DNA of 64,000 bases from Flavobacterium psychrophilum (lineage in GTDB: Bacteria; Bacteroidota; Bacteroidia; Flavobacteriales; Flavobacteriaceae). Position numbers and translations under genes: made by a program. How positions within the stretch are numbered: position 1 is the stretch's first letter; each line of letters starts with the position of its first letter. Positions 15,974 through 25,598 of the stretch are shown piece by piece. The DNA is taken from positions 110,124 through 174,123 of the forward strand of contig CAMCVA010000004.1 of NCBI GenBank assembly GCA_945879625.1, written 5' to 3'. The notes beneath the pieces are model-generated. The model worked only from the letters and a program-made list of their open reading frames with translations. It was not told the origin of the DNA and did no database searches.

Positions 15974-18634
15974 TTACTTGATAACCAGTTTCTGTGTGTG
16001 TTTAAGCTGATCTCCACTCACGTGCAACAGGTAAATTCCTTTTTGTAAATTTCCTAAATGCAAGGTTTTCTCCAGTTGAAAGGCCGTCTCGTTTTCTTGG
16101 TACACCACTCTTCCATTTGTGTCAACCAATTGAATGTTGAGTTTGCCTGTAAACTGACTGATGCGCAACTGCACATCTCCTTGTGTGGGATTAGGGTACA
16201 CGCGAATTAAATCGGGATTGGCAAAGTAATCAACGGCCAAGGTACAGTTTGGTCCCAATGGGAACGCGGTAAAATCTTCTGCCTGATCTAACGCATTGTC
16301 AACCGAACCCGACGAGGCATTTAAACCCATTCCTCTGCGCTGAAACACCTCAGCTATCAAACAGTAATCTTGCCCTCCTGTCGTGGCTTGATCGGCCGCA
16401 AAAAGGTTGTCTCGACTACTGATGAACGACGAAGTGTTACAGCTCTGTAATTTTAACGCATCCATTACTAAACGCATCACTTTGTTGTTTCCTCCAGTTC
16501 CGGTATAGATATCGGTGTCAAAACCGTATTTATTGATGTAAGCCCACGTTAAATCCCACAAAACTGCGGTCCAAGCTTCTCCGCGGTTGTGCGGTTCGGC
16601 ATCATTCGAATTGGCCAAGGTGAGGGGATTAATTGCCATGTCTGTAGAATAGGGATAGGCTCGAATTCCTTCGCCTGTAGGCAACTCGTTTATGGCATAG
16701 GTTCCAATTCCTTTGACTTCGGCGCCGGTTTCTCCGGGTTTTATTTGGTTTATTAAACAAAACCAATCCGACCAGCCTTCACCCATTTGTTCTGCATTAA
16801 CCATACAGGATGTATTGTTTGGGCCGCCAATTAACCGATTTGAAATTCCATGACCAATTTCGTGTGCAATAATTCCGTTGTCAAAATCACCGTCAGCATA
16901 CAAGTATAAATTTCCGGGTGATTCTAACTTTACATTTACGGGTCCATTGGCCATCTCGGCAATCAACTCATCGCCCAATTCTTTCGTGATAAAAATAGCA
17001 GGAATGGTTATTCCCAAAATACCGGTAGAGCTCATGTTTAAAGTAGATGGATTATTGGGGATACTGTCGGTTACAATAACTGCCAATGCACCTGCATCTT
17101 GCGCGTTTTTGACTTTTAAATTAAAAAAACATCCACCACGCTTTATCAACACAATCTTGTTGTCTAACTCAAAAGCATTGGTTGGTGCTTGACAAGCCGA
17201 ATTGTATCCCGGTGGATTTGGATTGTTTGCATACAACGCTAAATCAGCTGTAATGCCATTTGGAGCTGTAGGAACTAAAACGCGATCGGTACCTTCAAAT
17301 ACATTGGAAGTGGCCAACTTTTCACCAGCGATTGAAGCAGGTGAATTGACCGTCAAAAAGTTGGTAGCGGGTGCGCCAATTGTCCATAAAAACATTTGTA
17401 CCCGTGGGCGTGTTCCATCGTTTGGAGTAGAAAAATTAGCATTATTTAAGGTAGGCGTAGTTTGCGAATACCCGTCCTGTGCATCTGCCAACACATAGTC
17501 ACCTGTAGCTGAATTGGCACCACCCCTGCCTAAATTATTTTGTTGAAAATTACCGGAAGCCTCGGTAAACCCGTATTGGTACCAAATATCATGCATTTCA
17601 TTAATCGCATAAAACAAATTGGTGGTAGCGGCTGGCGTATAAGCGGTGGGCTGAAAAGTAGCGCCCTCATACTGATAATCAAACAACAAACCAGCGCCTC
17701 CGTCAGGACGGATTCCGTTGCCGTTGTTTCCGTCGGCATCTTCTTGAGCCAACACATTGTTTCCGCGGGTATAGGTATATTTCAAAGAAGCTGTTGTTCC
17801 GCCGATGGCATTGGAGTCGTGCCATCCATTTGGCGAAGCCAAGCTGTTTCCTGCAGTTATAAGGAGTTCAAATGGGTGGTGATTGGGGCTTTCGGAAGTA
17901 ATTGGAATTACGCGATAAGTACCCGGTGTAGGAGCAGCCAGCAGGTTTGATCGGGAAGCAAAAGCCACTTGATTAAAATGAAAAGGTTTGGCCGATTTGT
18001 GTGAAGGCTTGGCATCAAAGGCACAAGACAACATCAAGTCGTGCTTGTCTAGTATAGTTCCACTCACTGCATCTATGCGTACATCCCATAAATGTTTGGC
18101 GTCTGGACTATAAAACTGTAAATACCAAGCCAATTGCAAGGTTTCATTTGCCATGGATTGAAACACCAACTGCGCCGAAACAAGGTCTTCTTGCAAACCA
18201 TTGGCTAATTTGTATTTGTGGTGTGGCAAGCGTTCAACAACAGAAACCGCTGTGGGCTGTGCAATTTGCAATTGTTGGCAAGCTGCAAAAAATGCTTGCT
18301 CTGGGGAGAGCTGGGGTTGGGTGTTGCTTATTTTTTGTCGGATATTGTTCTTAAAATTATTGGCCAATTGAAAGACCGAATTGTTTTTGATGGCCACAGT
18401 TGATAGGGCATTAAACACCGGAATTCCATGAAAATTTTGCACGATATAACAACTAGTAAGTCGCGTTCCTTCAGCGTAAACTTCGCTGTCTAGGGTCCAG
18501 TCCGAAATATCGGCTGGTGTGAGTTGCCAAGTTGATTTATGTGCTTCTAAATACGTTTGTATAACTTGTTTGTGCGTTTGCGACCAAATAGTCAAGCTAG
18601 AAAATAGCGCAAGGAAGAGAAATAGTTTTTTCAT
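15974..18634 (-). CDS. M36 (fungalysin) metalloprotease with PA domain and T9SS sorting domain, copy A
   Basis: An 886-residue secreted zinc protease. Signal peptide MKKLFLFLALFSSLTIWSQ; N-terminal FTP/propeptide region to about residue 210; M36 catalytic part in which a protease-associated (PA) domain is inserted at about residues 480-570 (KIVLIKRGGCFFNLKVKNAQ); HEIGH zinc motif at about residue 589 with downstream glutamate region (NDAEPHNRGEAW); C-terminal T9SS type A sorting domain (RVYPNPTQG to KLVIK). The start at 18634 is preferred over 18676 because the signal peptide begins there. It is paralogous to the next gene and has the same promoter architecture. Probable role: extracellular protein degradation. 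Confidence 0.93.
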   Translation of the reverse strand: MKKLFLFLALFSSLTIWSQTHKQVIQTYLEAHKSTWQLTPADISDWTLDSEVYAEGTRLTSCYIVQNFHGIPVFNALSTVAIKNNSVFQLANNFKNNIRQKISNTQPQLSPEQAFFAACQQLQIAQPTAVSVVERLPHHKYKLANGLQEDLVSAQLVFQSMANETLQLAWYLQFYSPDAKHLWDVRIDAVSGTILDKHDLMLSCAFDAKPSHKSAKPFHFNQVAFASRSNLLAAPTPGTYRVIPITSESPNHHPFELLITAGNSLASPNGWHDSNAIGGTTASLKYTYTRGNNVLAQEDADGNNGNGIRPDGGAGLLFDYQYEGATFQPTAYTPAATTNLFYAINEMHDIWYQYGFTEASGNFQQNNLGRGGANSATGDYVLADAQDGYSQTTPTLNNANFSTPNDGTRPRVQMFLWTIGAPATNFLTVNSPASIAGEKLATSNVFEGTDRVLVPTAPNGITADLALYANNPNPPGYNSACQAPTNAFELDNKIVLIKRGGCFFNLKVKNAQDAGALAVIVTDSIPNNPSTLNMSSTGILGITIPAIFITKELGDELIAEMANGPVNVKLESPGNLYLYADGDFDNGIIAHEIGHGISNRLIGGPNNTSCMVNAEQMGEGWSDWFCLINQIKPGETGAEVKGIGTYAINELPTGEGIRAYPYSTDMAINPLTLANSNDAEPHNRGEAWTAVLWDLTWAYINKYGFDTDIYTGTGGNNKVMRLVMDALKLQSCNTSSFISSRDNLFAADQATTGGQDYCLIAEVFQRRGMGLNASSGSVDNALDQAEDFTAFPLGPNCTLAVDYFANPDLIRVYPNPTQGDVQLRISQFTGKLNIQLVDTNGRVVYQENETAFQLEKTLHLGNLQKGIYLLHVSGDQLKHTQKLVIK

Positions 18635-18673
18635 AAAGAAAATCTTGGTTTGGGTTGGTTTTTTTACTGCTGA

Positions 18674-18703
18674 CAAACATAGATTATTTATTTAAAAGGA
18701 CAA
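18674..18703 (-). promoter_or_regulatory. Promoter of M36 protease copy A (TTG-N19-TATGTTTG)
   Basis: On the minus strand TATGTTTG (18674-18681) is preceded by TTG (18701-18703) with a 19-bp spacer. The leader is 39 bp. Design and -7 sequence are identical to the promoter of copy B. Confidence 0.8.
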
Positions 18704-18729
18704 AAAAGAAGTTAGGTAAAAAGCAGACA

Positions 18730-18762
18730 AAAAAAAGTCCAAACCTTTCGATTTGGACTTTC
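18730..18762 (-). terminator. Terminator of M36 protease copy B
   Basis: A perfect 10-bp stem AAAGTCCAAA / TTTGGACTTT with an 8-nt loop. On the minus strand it is followed by a T-run. It separates the two protease genes into independent transcripts. Confidence 0.85.
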
Positions 18763-18781
18763 TATTTTGAGTGAGTTAAAC

Positions 18782-21472
18782 TTAGTTTTTCACGATTTTT
18801 TGTGAGAAGCTAAATTGCTCGTTGTTTACGTTCACGATATACATACCCGCTTGAAAACGGTTCATGTCTATGCTTTTTTCAATGTTGAAATCGGCGTCTT
18901 TTTGGGTGTAAACTACACGGCCATTCAAATCAACAATTTGGATAGAAAGTTTTCCTACAAATTGGTTGATTCTCACATTGATTACACCATTTGTTGGGTT
19001 TGGATACACTCTAAACAAGTCTGGGTTGTTAAAGTAATCAACGGCTAAGGTACAGTTTGGACCAGCTGGGAAAGCGGTAAAATCTTCTACTTGGTCATTA
19101 CAGTCATTCACACTTCCTGCAGAGGCGTTTAATCCTACTCCACGTCTGGCAAACGCATCTGTAATTAAGCAATAATCAGCTCCACCTGTAGTGGCTTGAT
19201 CGGCTGCAATTAAGTTGTCGCGGCCTGTTACAATGTTAGCGGCGTTACACACATCCAATTTTAAGGCATCGGCTACTAAACGCATCACTTTGTTATTACC
19301 ACCTGTTCCGTTGTAAACATCAGCGTCATACCCATATTTATCGATGTAAGCCCATGTTAAATCCCATAAACAAGAAGCCCAAAACTCACCAATTACATAA
19401 CGATAGGCCGTATCGGCTGCATCGATAGGAATCACTGCATTTGAGTTGATCATCGTTCTAGGATTCACAGTCAAATCAGTAGAATAAGGGAAATCACGAA
19501 TACCAAATCCATCAACTGGTTGGTTGATTACATAGGTTCCCACTTGTTTCGAATCGGTTCCTACATCGCCTTGTTTCAGTTGTAACATCAATCCAAACCA
19601 ATCAGACCAACCTTCTCCCATTTGATCGTAGTTGGTCATACAGCCTGCTGCACCTCCACCTACTAAACGATTCGAAATTCCATGACCGTATTCGTGGCCA
19701 ATAATTACGTTATCAAAATCACCATCGGCATACAAATACAAGTTGCTTGGCACCTCTAATGTTACACTTAATGGTCCATTAGCCATTTGAGCAATAAAGC
19801 TATCTCCAATTTCTTTAGTTACAAATACAGCTGGAATGGTAATACCCAATAAACCAGTTGAACTCATTGATAAACGCTGAGGATTAGCAACAATACTATC
19901 CATAACAATTACAGCAGTTGCGCCGGCGTCTTGTGCGTTTTTAACTTTCAAGCTGAAGAAACATCCACCTCTTTTGATCAACGCAATTTTTCCTGAGACA
20001 TCAAAAGGATTTGTAGCAGGATTACAGGCAGAATTTGGGTTGTTCCCAGGAACCAAAGGATCGTTTTGATATAAAACTAAATCAGATGTAATTCCGTTTG
20101 GTGCAGCGGGAACCGGAATACGATCCGTTCCTTCAAACACATTGGTTGTGGCTGCATAAGGACCTGCAATAGGCGATGGAGCATTTACCGTAATATAATC
20201 GGTAGGAGGCGCGCCCAATGTCCACAAGAACATTTGAATTCTTGGACGTACACCGTCGTTGGTTGGCGTAAAGTTGGCGTTGTTTTCTGTTGGTGTAGTT
20301 TGTGAATAGCCATCTTGTGAATCGGCTTGCACATAATCACCTGTTGCAGAGGTAACGCCTCCACGACCTAAGTTGTTTTGTTGGTAATTTCCGTTGGCCT
20401 CATCAAATCCGTATTGGTACCAAATGTCGTGCATGATGTTATTCATGTAGAACAAGTTGGTTGTTGCTGCAGAAGTATACGCAGTTGGCAATAAAGTTTG
20501 TCCGCCGTAAGGAAAATCAAAGTTTAATGAGGCACCACCATCGGCACGGATTCCTGTTCCGTTATTTCCGTCGGCATCTTCTTGAGCCAATACATTGTTT
20601 CCTCTCGAATAAGTGTAACGTAAAGAAGCCGTTGTTCCACCAAGTGCATTAGAATCATGCCAGCCGTTTGGTGAAGCCAAGCTGTTTCCAACTGTAGTAA
20701 TCAATTCAAAAGGCGAATGATTTGGACTTTCATAATTAAATGGAATTACACGATAGGTTCCAGGAGTTGGAACGGCTAAAGCAGCATTATTTTTTACCGC
20801 GTTTAACTGAAAATTGAAGTGTTTTTTATAGTCGTGATCTTGGTGATTTTTATCCCCAAAGTCACAAGAAATTGTCAAGTCTTTTTTGTCTAAAATGGCA
20901 CCGTTTGCAGCATCAATTTTGATATCCCAGTAATGGTTTCCTTTTGGTGCATAAAATTGGAATCCCCAAGCCAACTGCAATTTGTTGTCGGCTACTATTT
21001 GGTACCCTAATTTTCCTAAAATTGGATCTTCGTGTAGTCCATCAGAAAGTTGAAACTTGGTGTTGTTTTGATTTTCTGTAATGGTGAAACTTGGCATTTC
21101 ATAGCCTAATTTAGCGTAGGCAGACTGCACAGCTTGAAGCACATCTAGAGAAGGTTGTGTGGTGTTCACACGAGACGCAACAGCAGTTTGGAAACGATTT
21201 CCCAAATTGATAGCTTCGTCATTTTTGAACCAAATGTTTGATTGCGCATCAAATAATTCAATGCCTTGGTGACGTTGAACCAAACGATAGTTTGTGATTT
21301 TTGTAGAGGTTGAATTTTGCTCGCTTTCGATTACCCAGTCCGAAACGTCTTGTGAAGTCAATCCGTATTTAGCTCGGTTATTGTCTAAATAGGATTGGAT
21401 TTTCTGCTTATTTGCCTGAGAAAACCCCAGGAAAGAAATCAGTAATGCAGTTAATAGTGTAATTTTTTTCAT
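18782..21472 (-). CDS. M36 (fungalysin) metalloprotease with PA domain and T9SS sorting domain, copy B
   Basis: An 896-residue paralogue of copy A with the same domain order: signal peptide MKKITLLTALLISFLGFSQ, FTP/propeptide, M36 catalytic domain with inserted PA domain (KIALIKRGGCFFSLKVKNAQ), HEYGH zinc motif at about residue 590, and a T9SS type A domain (RVYPNPTNG to QKIVKN). Long stretches are nearly identical to copy A (for example TTASLRYTYSRGNNVLAQED), but the propeptides and the segment after HExxH differ. This indicates an old tandem duplication followed by divergence. The start at 21472 is chosen because of the signal peptide. Confidence 0.94.
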   Translation of the reverse strand: MKKITLLTALLISFLGFSQANKQKIQSYLDNNRAKYGLTSQDVSDWVIESEQNSTSTKITNYRLVQRHQGIELFDAQSNIWFKNDEAINLGNRFQTAVASRVNTTQPSLDVLQAVQSAYAKLGYEMPSFTITENQNNTKFQLSDGLHEDPILGKLGYQIVADNKLQLAWGFQFYAPKGNHYWDIKIDAANGAILDKKDLTISCDFGDKNHQDHDYKKHFNFQLNAVKNNAALAVPTPGTYRVIPFNYESPNHSPFELITTVGNSLASPNGWHDSNALGGTTASLRYTYSRGNNVLAQEDADGNNGTGIRADGGASLNFDFPYGGQTLLPTAYTSAATTNLFYMNNIMHDIWYQYGFDEANGNYQQNNLGRGGVTSATGDYVQADSQDGYSQTTPTENNANFTPTNDGVRPRIQMFLWTLGAPPTDYITVNAPSPIAGPYAATTNVFEGTDRIPVPAAPNGITSDLVLYQNDPLVPGNNPNSACNPATNPFDVSGKIALIKRGGCFFSLKVKNAQDAGATAVIVMDSIVANPQRLSMSSTGLLGITIPAVFVTKEIGDSFIAQMANGPLSVTLEVPSNLYLYADGDFDNVIIGHEYGHGISNRLVGGGAAGCMTNYDQMGEGWSDWFGLMLQLKQGDVGTDSKQVGTYVINQPVDGFGIRDFPYSTDLTVNPRTMINSNAVIPIDAADTAYRYVIGEFWASCLWDLTWAYIDKYGYDADVYNGTGGNNKVMRLVADALKLDVCNAANIVTGRDNLIAADQATTGGADYCLITDAFARRGVGLNASAGSVNDCNDQVEDFTAFPAGPNCTLAVDYFNNPDLFRVYPNPTNGVINVRINQFVGKLSIQIVDLNGRVVYTQKDADFNIEKSIDMNRFQAGMYIVNVNNEQFSFSQKIVKN

Positions 21473-21493
21473 TGTTTTATAAGTTTTGAGAAA

Positions 21494-21523
21494 CAAACAT
21501 AAATTAATTTTTTATGAAATCAA
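21494..21523 (-). promoter_or_regulatory. Promoter of M36 protease copy B (TTG-N19-TATGTTTG)
   Basis: On the minus strand TATGTTTG (21494-21501) and TTG (21521-21523) are separated by exactly 19 bp. The leader is 21 bp. Confidence 0.82.
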
Positions 21524-21548
21524 AAAAACGTCTAGAACATTAACAAGA

Positions 21549-22892
21549 TTAATCGTGATTTCCGTTGATATTTCGATAAAATAAAAGTGCATTTCCGTCG
21601 GTGAGTAACGAAATAAAGTGGCAAATGTGCAACAAGCGATCGTAGGTGTTTTCTTTGAAAATGCGATGTTTTTCGGGCACCAATTGCAACAGCAACTTGT
21701 CATAATTGGAGGCACATCCTTGCACTTGGTTGTCAAAAGCTGTGATCATTTTATCGAGCAATACATTGATAATTTGGTAGCCCGTAATTTCCTTTTCAAT
21801 CACTTCTCTGCTTTGGTAAATGTTTTTTACGCTCAATTTTATAATGTCGTCCATTTGGGGTTTAAAACGACTTTTGTCCAAGAGCGAATACGGAAAATTT
21901 CCGTCCAAAATTGCCTGTTCGTTTTCCAAAAACACGCGCACAGCGTCTGTAATCAAGGTGCCAATTGCCAAAGCCCTGAGGTAACTGATGCGGTCTTCTT
22001 TGGTGGATAAGGTTTTATATTTTTGCGTATCTATGGTGTCCTTAACTAATTTGATTAAATATTCTAAGGCATAATCTTCCGATACCAGGCCCAAATTGAT
22101 ACCGTCTTCAAAATCGATAATGGTGTAGCAAATATCATCAGCCGCTTCAACCAAATAGGCCAATGGATGCCGTTCAAAGCCAATGTCATCATCCGATTTA
22201 TTGGGAATTAGTCCCAACTCAGCAGCAACTTCTTGAAAAAAGGATTGGTCAGACTGAAAGAAACCGTATTTTTTATCGGCGATTGCGAGAGTCGGTTTTT
22301 TGGGCAAACTTTCTTTGGGGTATTTCATAAATGCTCCCAAGGTGGCATACGAAATTCGGATTCCGCCTTCTACGCCTGGTCTGTCAGCTGTAAGTACCGA
22401 AAATCCATTGGCATTCCCTTCAAAATCAATGAGATCTTGCCATTGTTTTGGGGTCAATTTTGCTTGGTATTTTTGGCCTTTGCCAATAGAAAAATATTCG
22501 CCAATGGCCTTCTCTCCCGAATGACCAAATGGCGGATTGCCAATGTCGTGCGCCAGACATGCTGCGGCCACAATGGCACCAAAATCATTCATCTGATACC
22601 CGTGTACTTCTTTTAAGTAGGGGTATTTTTCTAGAATATTTTTGCCTGCTAAACGACCCAAAGACCGCCCAACAACCGATACTTCTAGACTGTGGGTGAG
22701 TCGGGTGTGCACAAAATCAGTTTTAGACAACGGAATTACTTGGGTTTTGTCTTGCAACGAACGAAAAGCCGCCGAAAATATAATGCGGTCGTAATCGACT
22801 TCAAACCCCAAACGGGTATCGTCTTGTTCCTTGCGCAAGCGCTTGCTCGCATCGCCTTGACGTCTCAACGACAACAATTGTTCCCACTGCAT
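21549..22892 (-). CDS. dgt: Deoxyguanosinetriphosphate triphosphohydrolase (dGTPase)
   Basis: A 447-residue HD-domain enzyme that hydrolyses dNTPs, classically dGTP, to the nucleoside and triphosphate. Evidence: QDKTQVIPLSKTDFVHTRLTHS, the metal-binding AHDIGNPPFGHSGE, and the EAADDICYTIIDFEDG motif. The start is taken at 22892 (MQWEQLLSLRRQGD); one extra Met codon lies just upstream and a longer 15-residue extension is unlikely. It follows nrdB-nrdA on the same strand, placing dNTP breakdown next to dNTP synthesis. The nrdA terminator lies in its leader, so expression must come from its own promoter. Confidence 0.94.
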   Translation of the reverse strand: MQWEQLLSLRRQGDASKRLRKEQDDTRLGFEVDYDRIIFSAAFRSLQDKTQVIPLSKTDFVHTRLTHSLEVSVVGRSLGRLAGKNILEKYPYLKEVHGYQMNDFGAIVAAACLAHDIGNPPFGHSGEKAIGEYFSIGKGQKYQAKLTPKQWQDLIDFEGNANGFSVLTADRPGVEGGIRISYATLGAFMKYPKESLPKKPTLAIADKKYGFFQSDQSFFQEVAAELGLIPNKSDDDIGFERHPLAYLVEAADDICYTIIDFEDGINLGLVSEDYALEYLIKLVKDTIDTQKYKTLSTKEDRISYLRALAIGTLITDAVRVFLENEQAILDGNFPYSLLDKSRFKPQMDDIIKLSVKNIYQSREVIEKEITGYQIINVLLDKMITAFDNQVQGCASNYDKLLLQLVPEKHRIFKENTYDRLLHICHFISLLTDGNALLFYRNINGNHD

Positions 22893-22920
22893 CATAGTTA
22901 TTCTGTTTTGGTATGAATTA

Positions 22921-22953
22921 AAAAGAAAACAGCCATCCAATAGACAGCTGTTT
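22921..22953 (-). terminator. Terminator of nrdA within the dgt leader
   Basis: A 7-bp stem AAACAGC / GCTGTTT with a 13-nt loop, followed on the minus strand by TTCTTTTT. It separates nrdA from dgt. Confidence 0.75.
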
Positions 22954-22961
22954 CAAAGATA
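22954..22961 (-). promoter_or_regulatory. -7 box upstream of dgt
   Basis: TATCTTTG on the minus strand directly abuts the nrdA terminator stem and lies 61 bp before the dgt start. No TTG at the consensus distance is visible, so support is limited. Confidence 0.4.
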
Positions 22962-22979
22962 CATTTTATTTGGTTTTAT

Positions 22980-25397
22980 TTACGAGCCACACATTTCGCA
23001 TTCTTCTGGTCCGGCGTTGCGGGCATGCTCAATCATAGCTGCAAATTCTTCTGGCGTCATCTCGACCGCTTCTGCCGGAGCGGCAACTACTTCGAGGGCA
23101 ACAGCATCGGGTATAGTTTCCACCTTTTTGTCGTTGTTCAAGGTAAATTTAATGGCGTCTACTGCTGATTTGGTTCTCAAGTAATACATCCCTGTTTTTA
23201 AGCCAGACTGCCAAGCATAAAAATGCATGGAAGTCAGTTTGGAGAAATTGGCATCTTGCATAAACAAGTTCAAGGATTGCGATTGGTCAATAAAATATCC
23301 TCTGTGACGCGACATATCAATAATGTCTTTCATGGACAATTCCCAAACGGTTTTGTACAATTCTTTTAGATCGGCTGGCACGGCATCAATGTTTTGAACC
23401 GACCCGTTGTGGCGCATAATTTCTTGCTTCAAGGTTTCGTTCCACAAACCACGATTTACAAGGTCTTCTAACAAATGCTTGTTAACCACAATAAATTCGC
23501 CTGACAACACACGACGGGTGTAAATATTAGAAGTATACGGCTCAAATGCTTCGTTGTTTCCTAATATTTGGGAAGTAGAAGCGGTAGGCATTGGCGCCAC
23601 CAACAAGGAGTTGCGCACCCCGTGTTTCATTACTTCCTTGCGCAAAGCACCCCAGTCCCATCGACCAGATAGCTCCTCGTCTTTAAGTCCCCACAAATTA
23701 TATTGAAACTCCCCTTGAGAAATAGGTGAACCTTTGAAGGTAGAGTAAGGCCCTTCTTCTTTCGCCATCTCTAGGGATGCGGTAACCGCAGCAAAATATA
23801 AGGTTTCAAAAATTTCTTGATTTAGTTTTTTAGCCTCATCACTCGTAAATGGCAAACGCAACATAATGAATGCATCGGCCAATCCTTGTACTCCCAAGCC
23901 TACCGGACGGTGGCGCATATTGGAATTTTCAGCTTCTTTAACCGGATAATAATTGCGGTCAATTACTTTATTTAAATTACGGGTTACCCGTTTGGTTACA
24001 TCGTACAACAACTCGTGACTGAAAGCCCCATTCTCTACAAACATCGGCAAAGAAATAGACGCCAAATTGCACACCGCTATTTCGTCTTCGGAGGTATACT
24101 CCATGATTTCCGTACACAAATTGGACGAACGAATGGTTCCCAAATTCTTTTGGTTGGACTTTCGGTTGGCCGCATCTTTGTATAACATATAGGGCGTTCC
24201 GGTCTCAATTTGCGACTCCAATATTTTTTCCCACAATTCGCGGGCTTTGATGGTTTTTCGGCCCTTACCTTTGGCTTCATACGAAGTATATAATTCTTCG
24301 AACTCTTCGCCATATACTTCATACAGCCCTGGACATTCGTTTGGACACATCAAGGTCCACGTGCTGTCGTCTTGTACGCGTTTCATGAATAAATCAGAGG
24401 TCCACATGGCAAAAAACAAATCACGTGCACGCATTTCCTCTTTTCCGGTATTCTTTTTCAAATCCAAGAAATCAAAAATGTCGGCATGCCAAGTTTCTAA
24501 ATAGATTGCAAAACTTCCCTTGCGTTTTCCACCGCCTTGGTCTACATAACGGGCCGTGTCATTAAACACGCGCAACATCGGAACAATTCCGTTTGAGGTT
24601 CCGTTTGTGCCGCGAATGTAGGAACCAGTGGCACGAACGTTGTGAATAGAAAGTCCAATTCCTCCCGCCGATTGCGAGATTTTGGCCGTTTGTTTTAAGG
24701 TATCATAAATACCATCAATGCTGTCGTCTTGCATGGCCAAAAGGAAACACGAAGACATTTGTGGCTTGGGAGTTCCGGCATTAAACAAAGTGGGCGTGGC
24801 GTGCGTAAAGAATTTTTTGGACATCAAATCGTAGGTTTCAATTACTGATGTCAGGTCATTGAGGTGAATTCCTACTGATACACGCATGAGCATGTGCTGC
24901 GGACGCTCTACAATTTTGCCGTTTATTTTTAACAAATACGAACGCTCCAAGGTTTTGAACCCGAAGTAATCGTAATTGAAATCGCGGTTATAAATGATGT
25001 GCGAATCCAAGAACTCGGCGTTCTCTTGGATCACATTGTATACTTCTTCTGATAATAACGGGGCTGCTTGGTTGGTTCTCGGATTTACGTAATGATACAT
25101 GTCGTGCATCGTTTCCGAAAAGGATTTTTTGGTGTTTTTATGTAGATTAGAAATGGCGATTCGGGCGGCCAGTTGGGCATAATCCGGGTGAGCTATGGTC
25201 ATAGACGCAGCGGTTTCGGCGGCCAGATTGTCTAACTCAGAGGTGGTCACTCCGTCATACAATCCTTCAATTACGCGCATCGCTACCTTTACAGCATCTA
25301 CTAAATCATTTAAACCATAACATAATTTTTTTACTCGGTCGGTAATTTTGTCAAACATGACGGGCTCTTTGTGGCCGTCTCTTTTTACTACATACAT
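22980..25397 (-). CDS. nrdA: Ribonucleoside-diphosphate reductase, alpha subunit (class Ia)
   Basis: An 805-residue large subunit that reduces NDPs to dNDPs. An N-terminal ATP-cone ([17 protein letters not shown], residues 1-90) provides allosteric activity control. The catalytic barrel has STRC-type region MSSCFLLAM, the radical loop NLCTEIMEY and [15 protein letters not shown]. The C-terminal redox cysteine pair is CEMCGS. It is downstream of nrdB on the same strand, with a 201-bp gap holding a large inverted repeat. Start at MYVVKRDG is standard for Bacteroidota. Confidence 0.97.
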   Translation of the reverse strand: MYVVKRDGHKEPVMFDKITDRVKKLCYGLNDLVDAVKVAMRVIEGLYDGVTTSELDNLAAETAASMTIAHPDYAQLAARIAISNLHKNTKKSFSETMHDMYHYVNPRTNQAAPLLSEEVYNVIQENAEFLDSHIIYNRDFNYDYFGFKTLERSYLLKINGKIVERPQHMLMRVSVGIHLNDLTSVIETYDLMSKKFFTHATPTLFNAGTPKPQMSSCFLLAMQDDSIDGIYDTLKQTAKISQSAGGIGLSIHNVRATGSYIRGTNGTSNGIVPMLRVFNDTARYVDQGGGKRKGSFAIYLETWHADIFDFLDLKKNTGKEEMRARDLFFAMWTSDLFMKRVQDDSTWTLMCPNECPGLYEVYGEEFEELYTSYEAKGKGRKTIKARELWEKILESQIETGTPYMLYKDAANRKSNQKNLGTIRSSNLCTEIMEYTSEDEIAVCNLASISLPMFVENGAFSHELLYDVTKRVTRNLNKVIDRNYYPVKEAENSNMRHRPVGLGVQGLADAFIMLRLPFTSDEAKKLNQEIFETLYFAAVTASLEMAKEEGPYSTFKGSPISQGEFQYNLWGLKDEELSGRWDWGALRKEVMKHGVRNSLLVAPMPTASTSQILGNNEAFEPYTSNIYTRRVLSGEFIVVNKHLLEDLVNRGLWNETLKQEIMRHNGSVQNIDAVPADLKELYKTVWELSMKDIIDMSRHRGYFIDQSQSLNLFMQDANFSKLTSMHFYAWQSGLKTGMYYLRTKSAVDAIKFTLNNDKKVETIPDAVALEVVAAPAEAVEMTPEEFAAMIEHARNAGPEECEMCGS

Positions 25398-25462
25398 AGA
25401 TAAGTGTTGTTAAGCAATAGAAAATCCCTTCGCTACTGCAAGTTATTTGTGTAAATTTTGAA

Positions 25463-25535
25463 GCTAATCCCGCTATCCGCTTTATCTTTTGTGTCAAAAA
25501 AACACAAAAGGATGCCGCTGCTATCGGGGCTAGAC
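25463..25535. repeat. Large imperfect inverted repeat between nrdB and nrdA
   Basis: Arms of about 33 bp with a perfect core CTTTTGTGT (25486-25494) / ACACAAAAG (25502-25510), a CAAAAAA loop, and outer segments CCCGCTATCCGC and GCCGCTGCTATCGGGG that pair imperfectly. It lies inside the probable nrdB-nrdA transcript. There is no T-run, so it is not a clear terminator; it resembles a REP-like element. Confidence 0.65.
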
Positions 25536-25598
25536 AATCGAATAATAAAAGGCGTGTAGTAAAAAGTAAGGCGTGTAAAAATGTAGGTTGGGATTCGA

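Noticed and set aside
25486..25510. The perfect CTTTTGTGT/ACACAAAAG hairpin as a terminator between nrdB and nrdA
   Set aside because: No T-run follows on the minus strand, and the subunit genes are expected to be cotranscribed.
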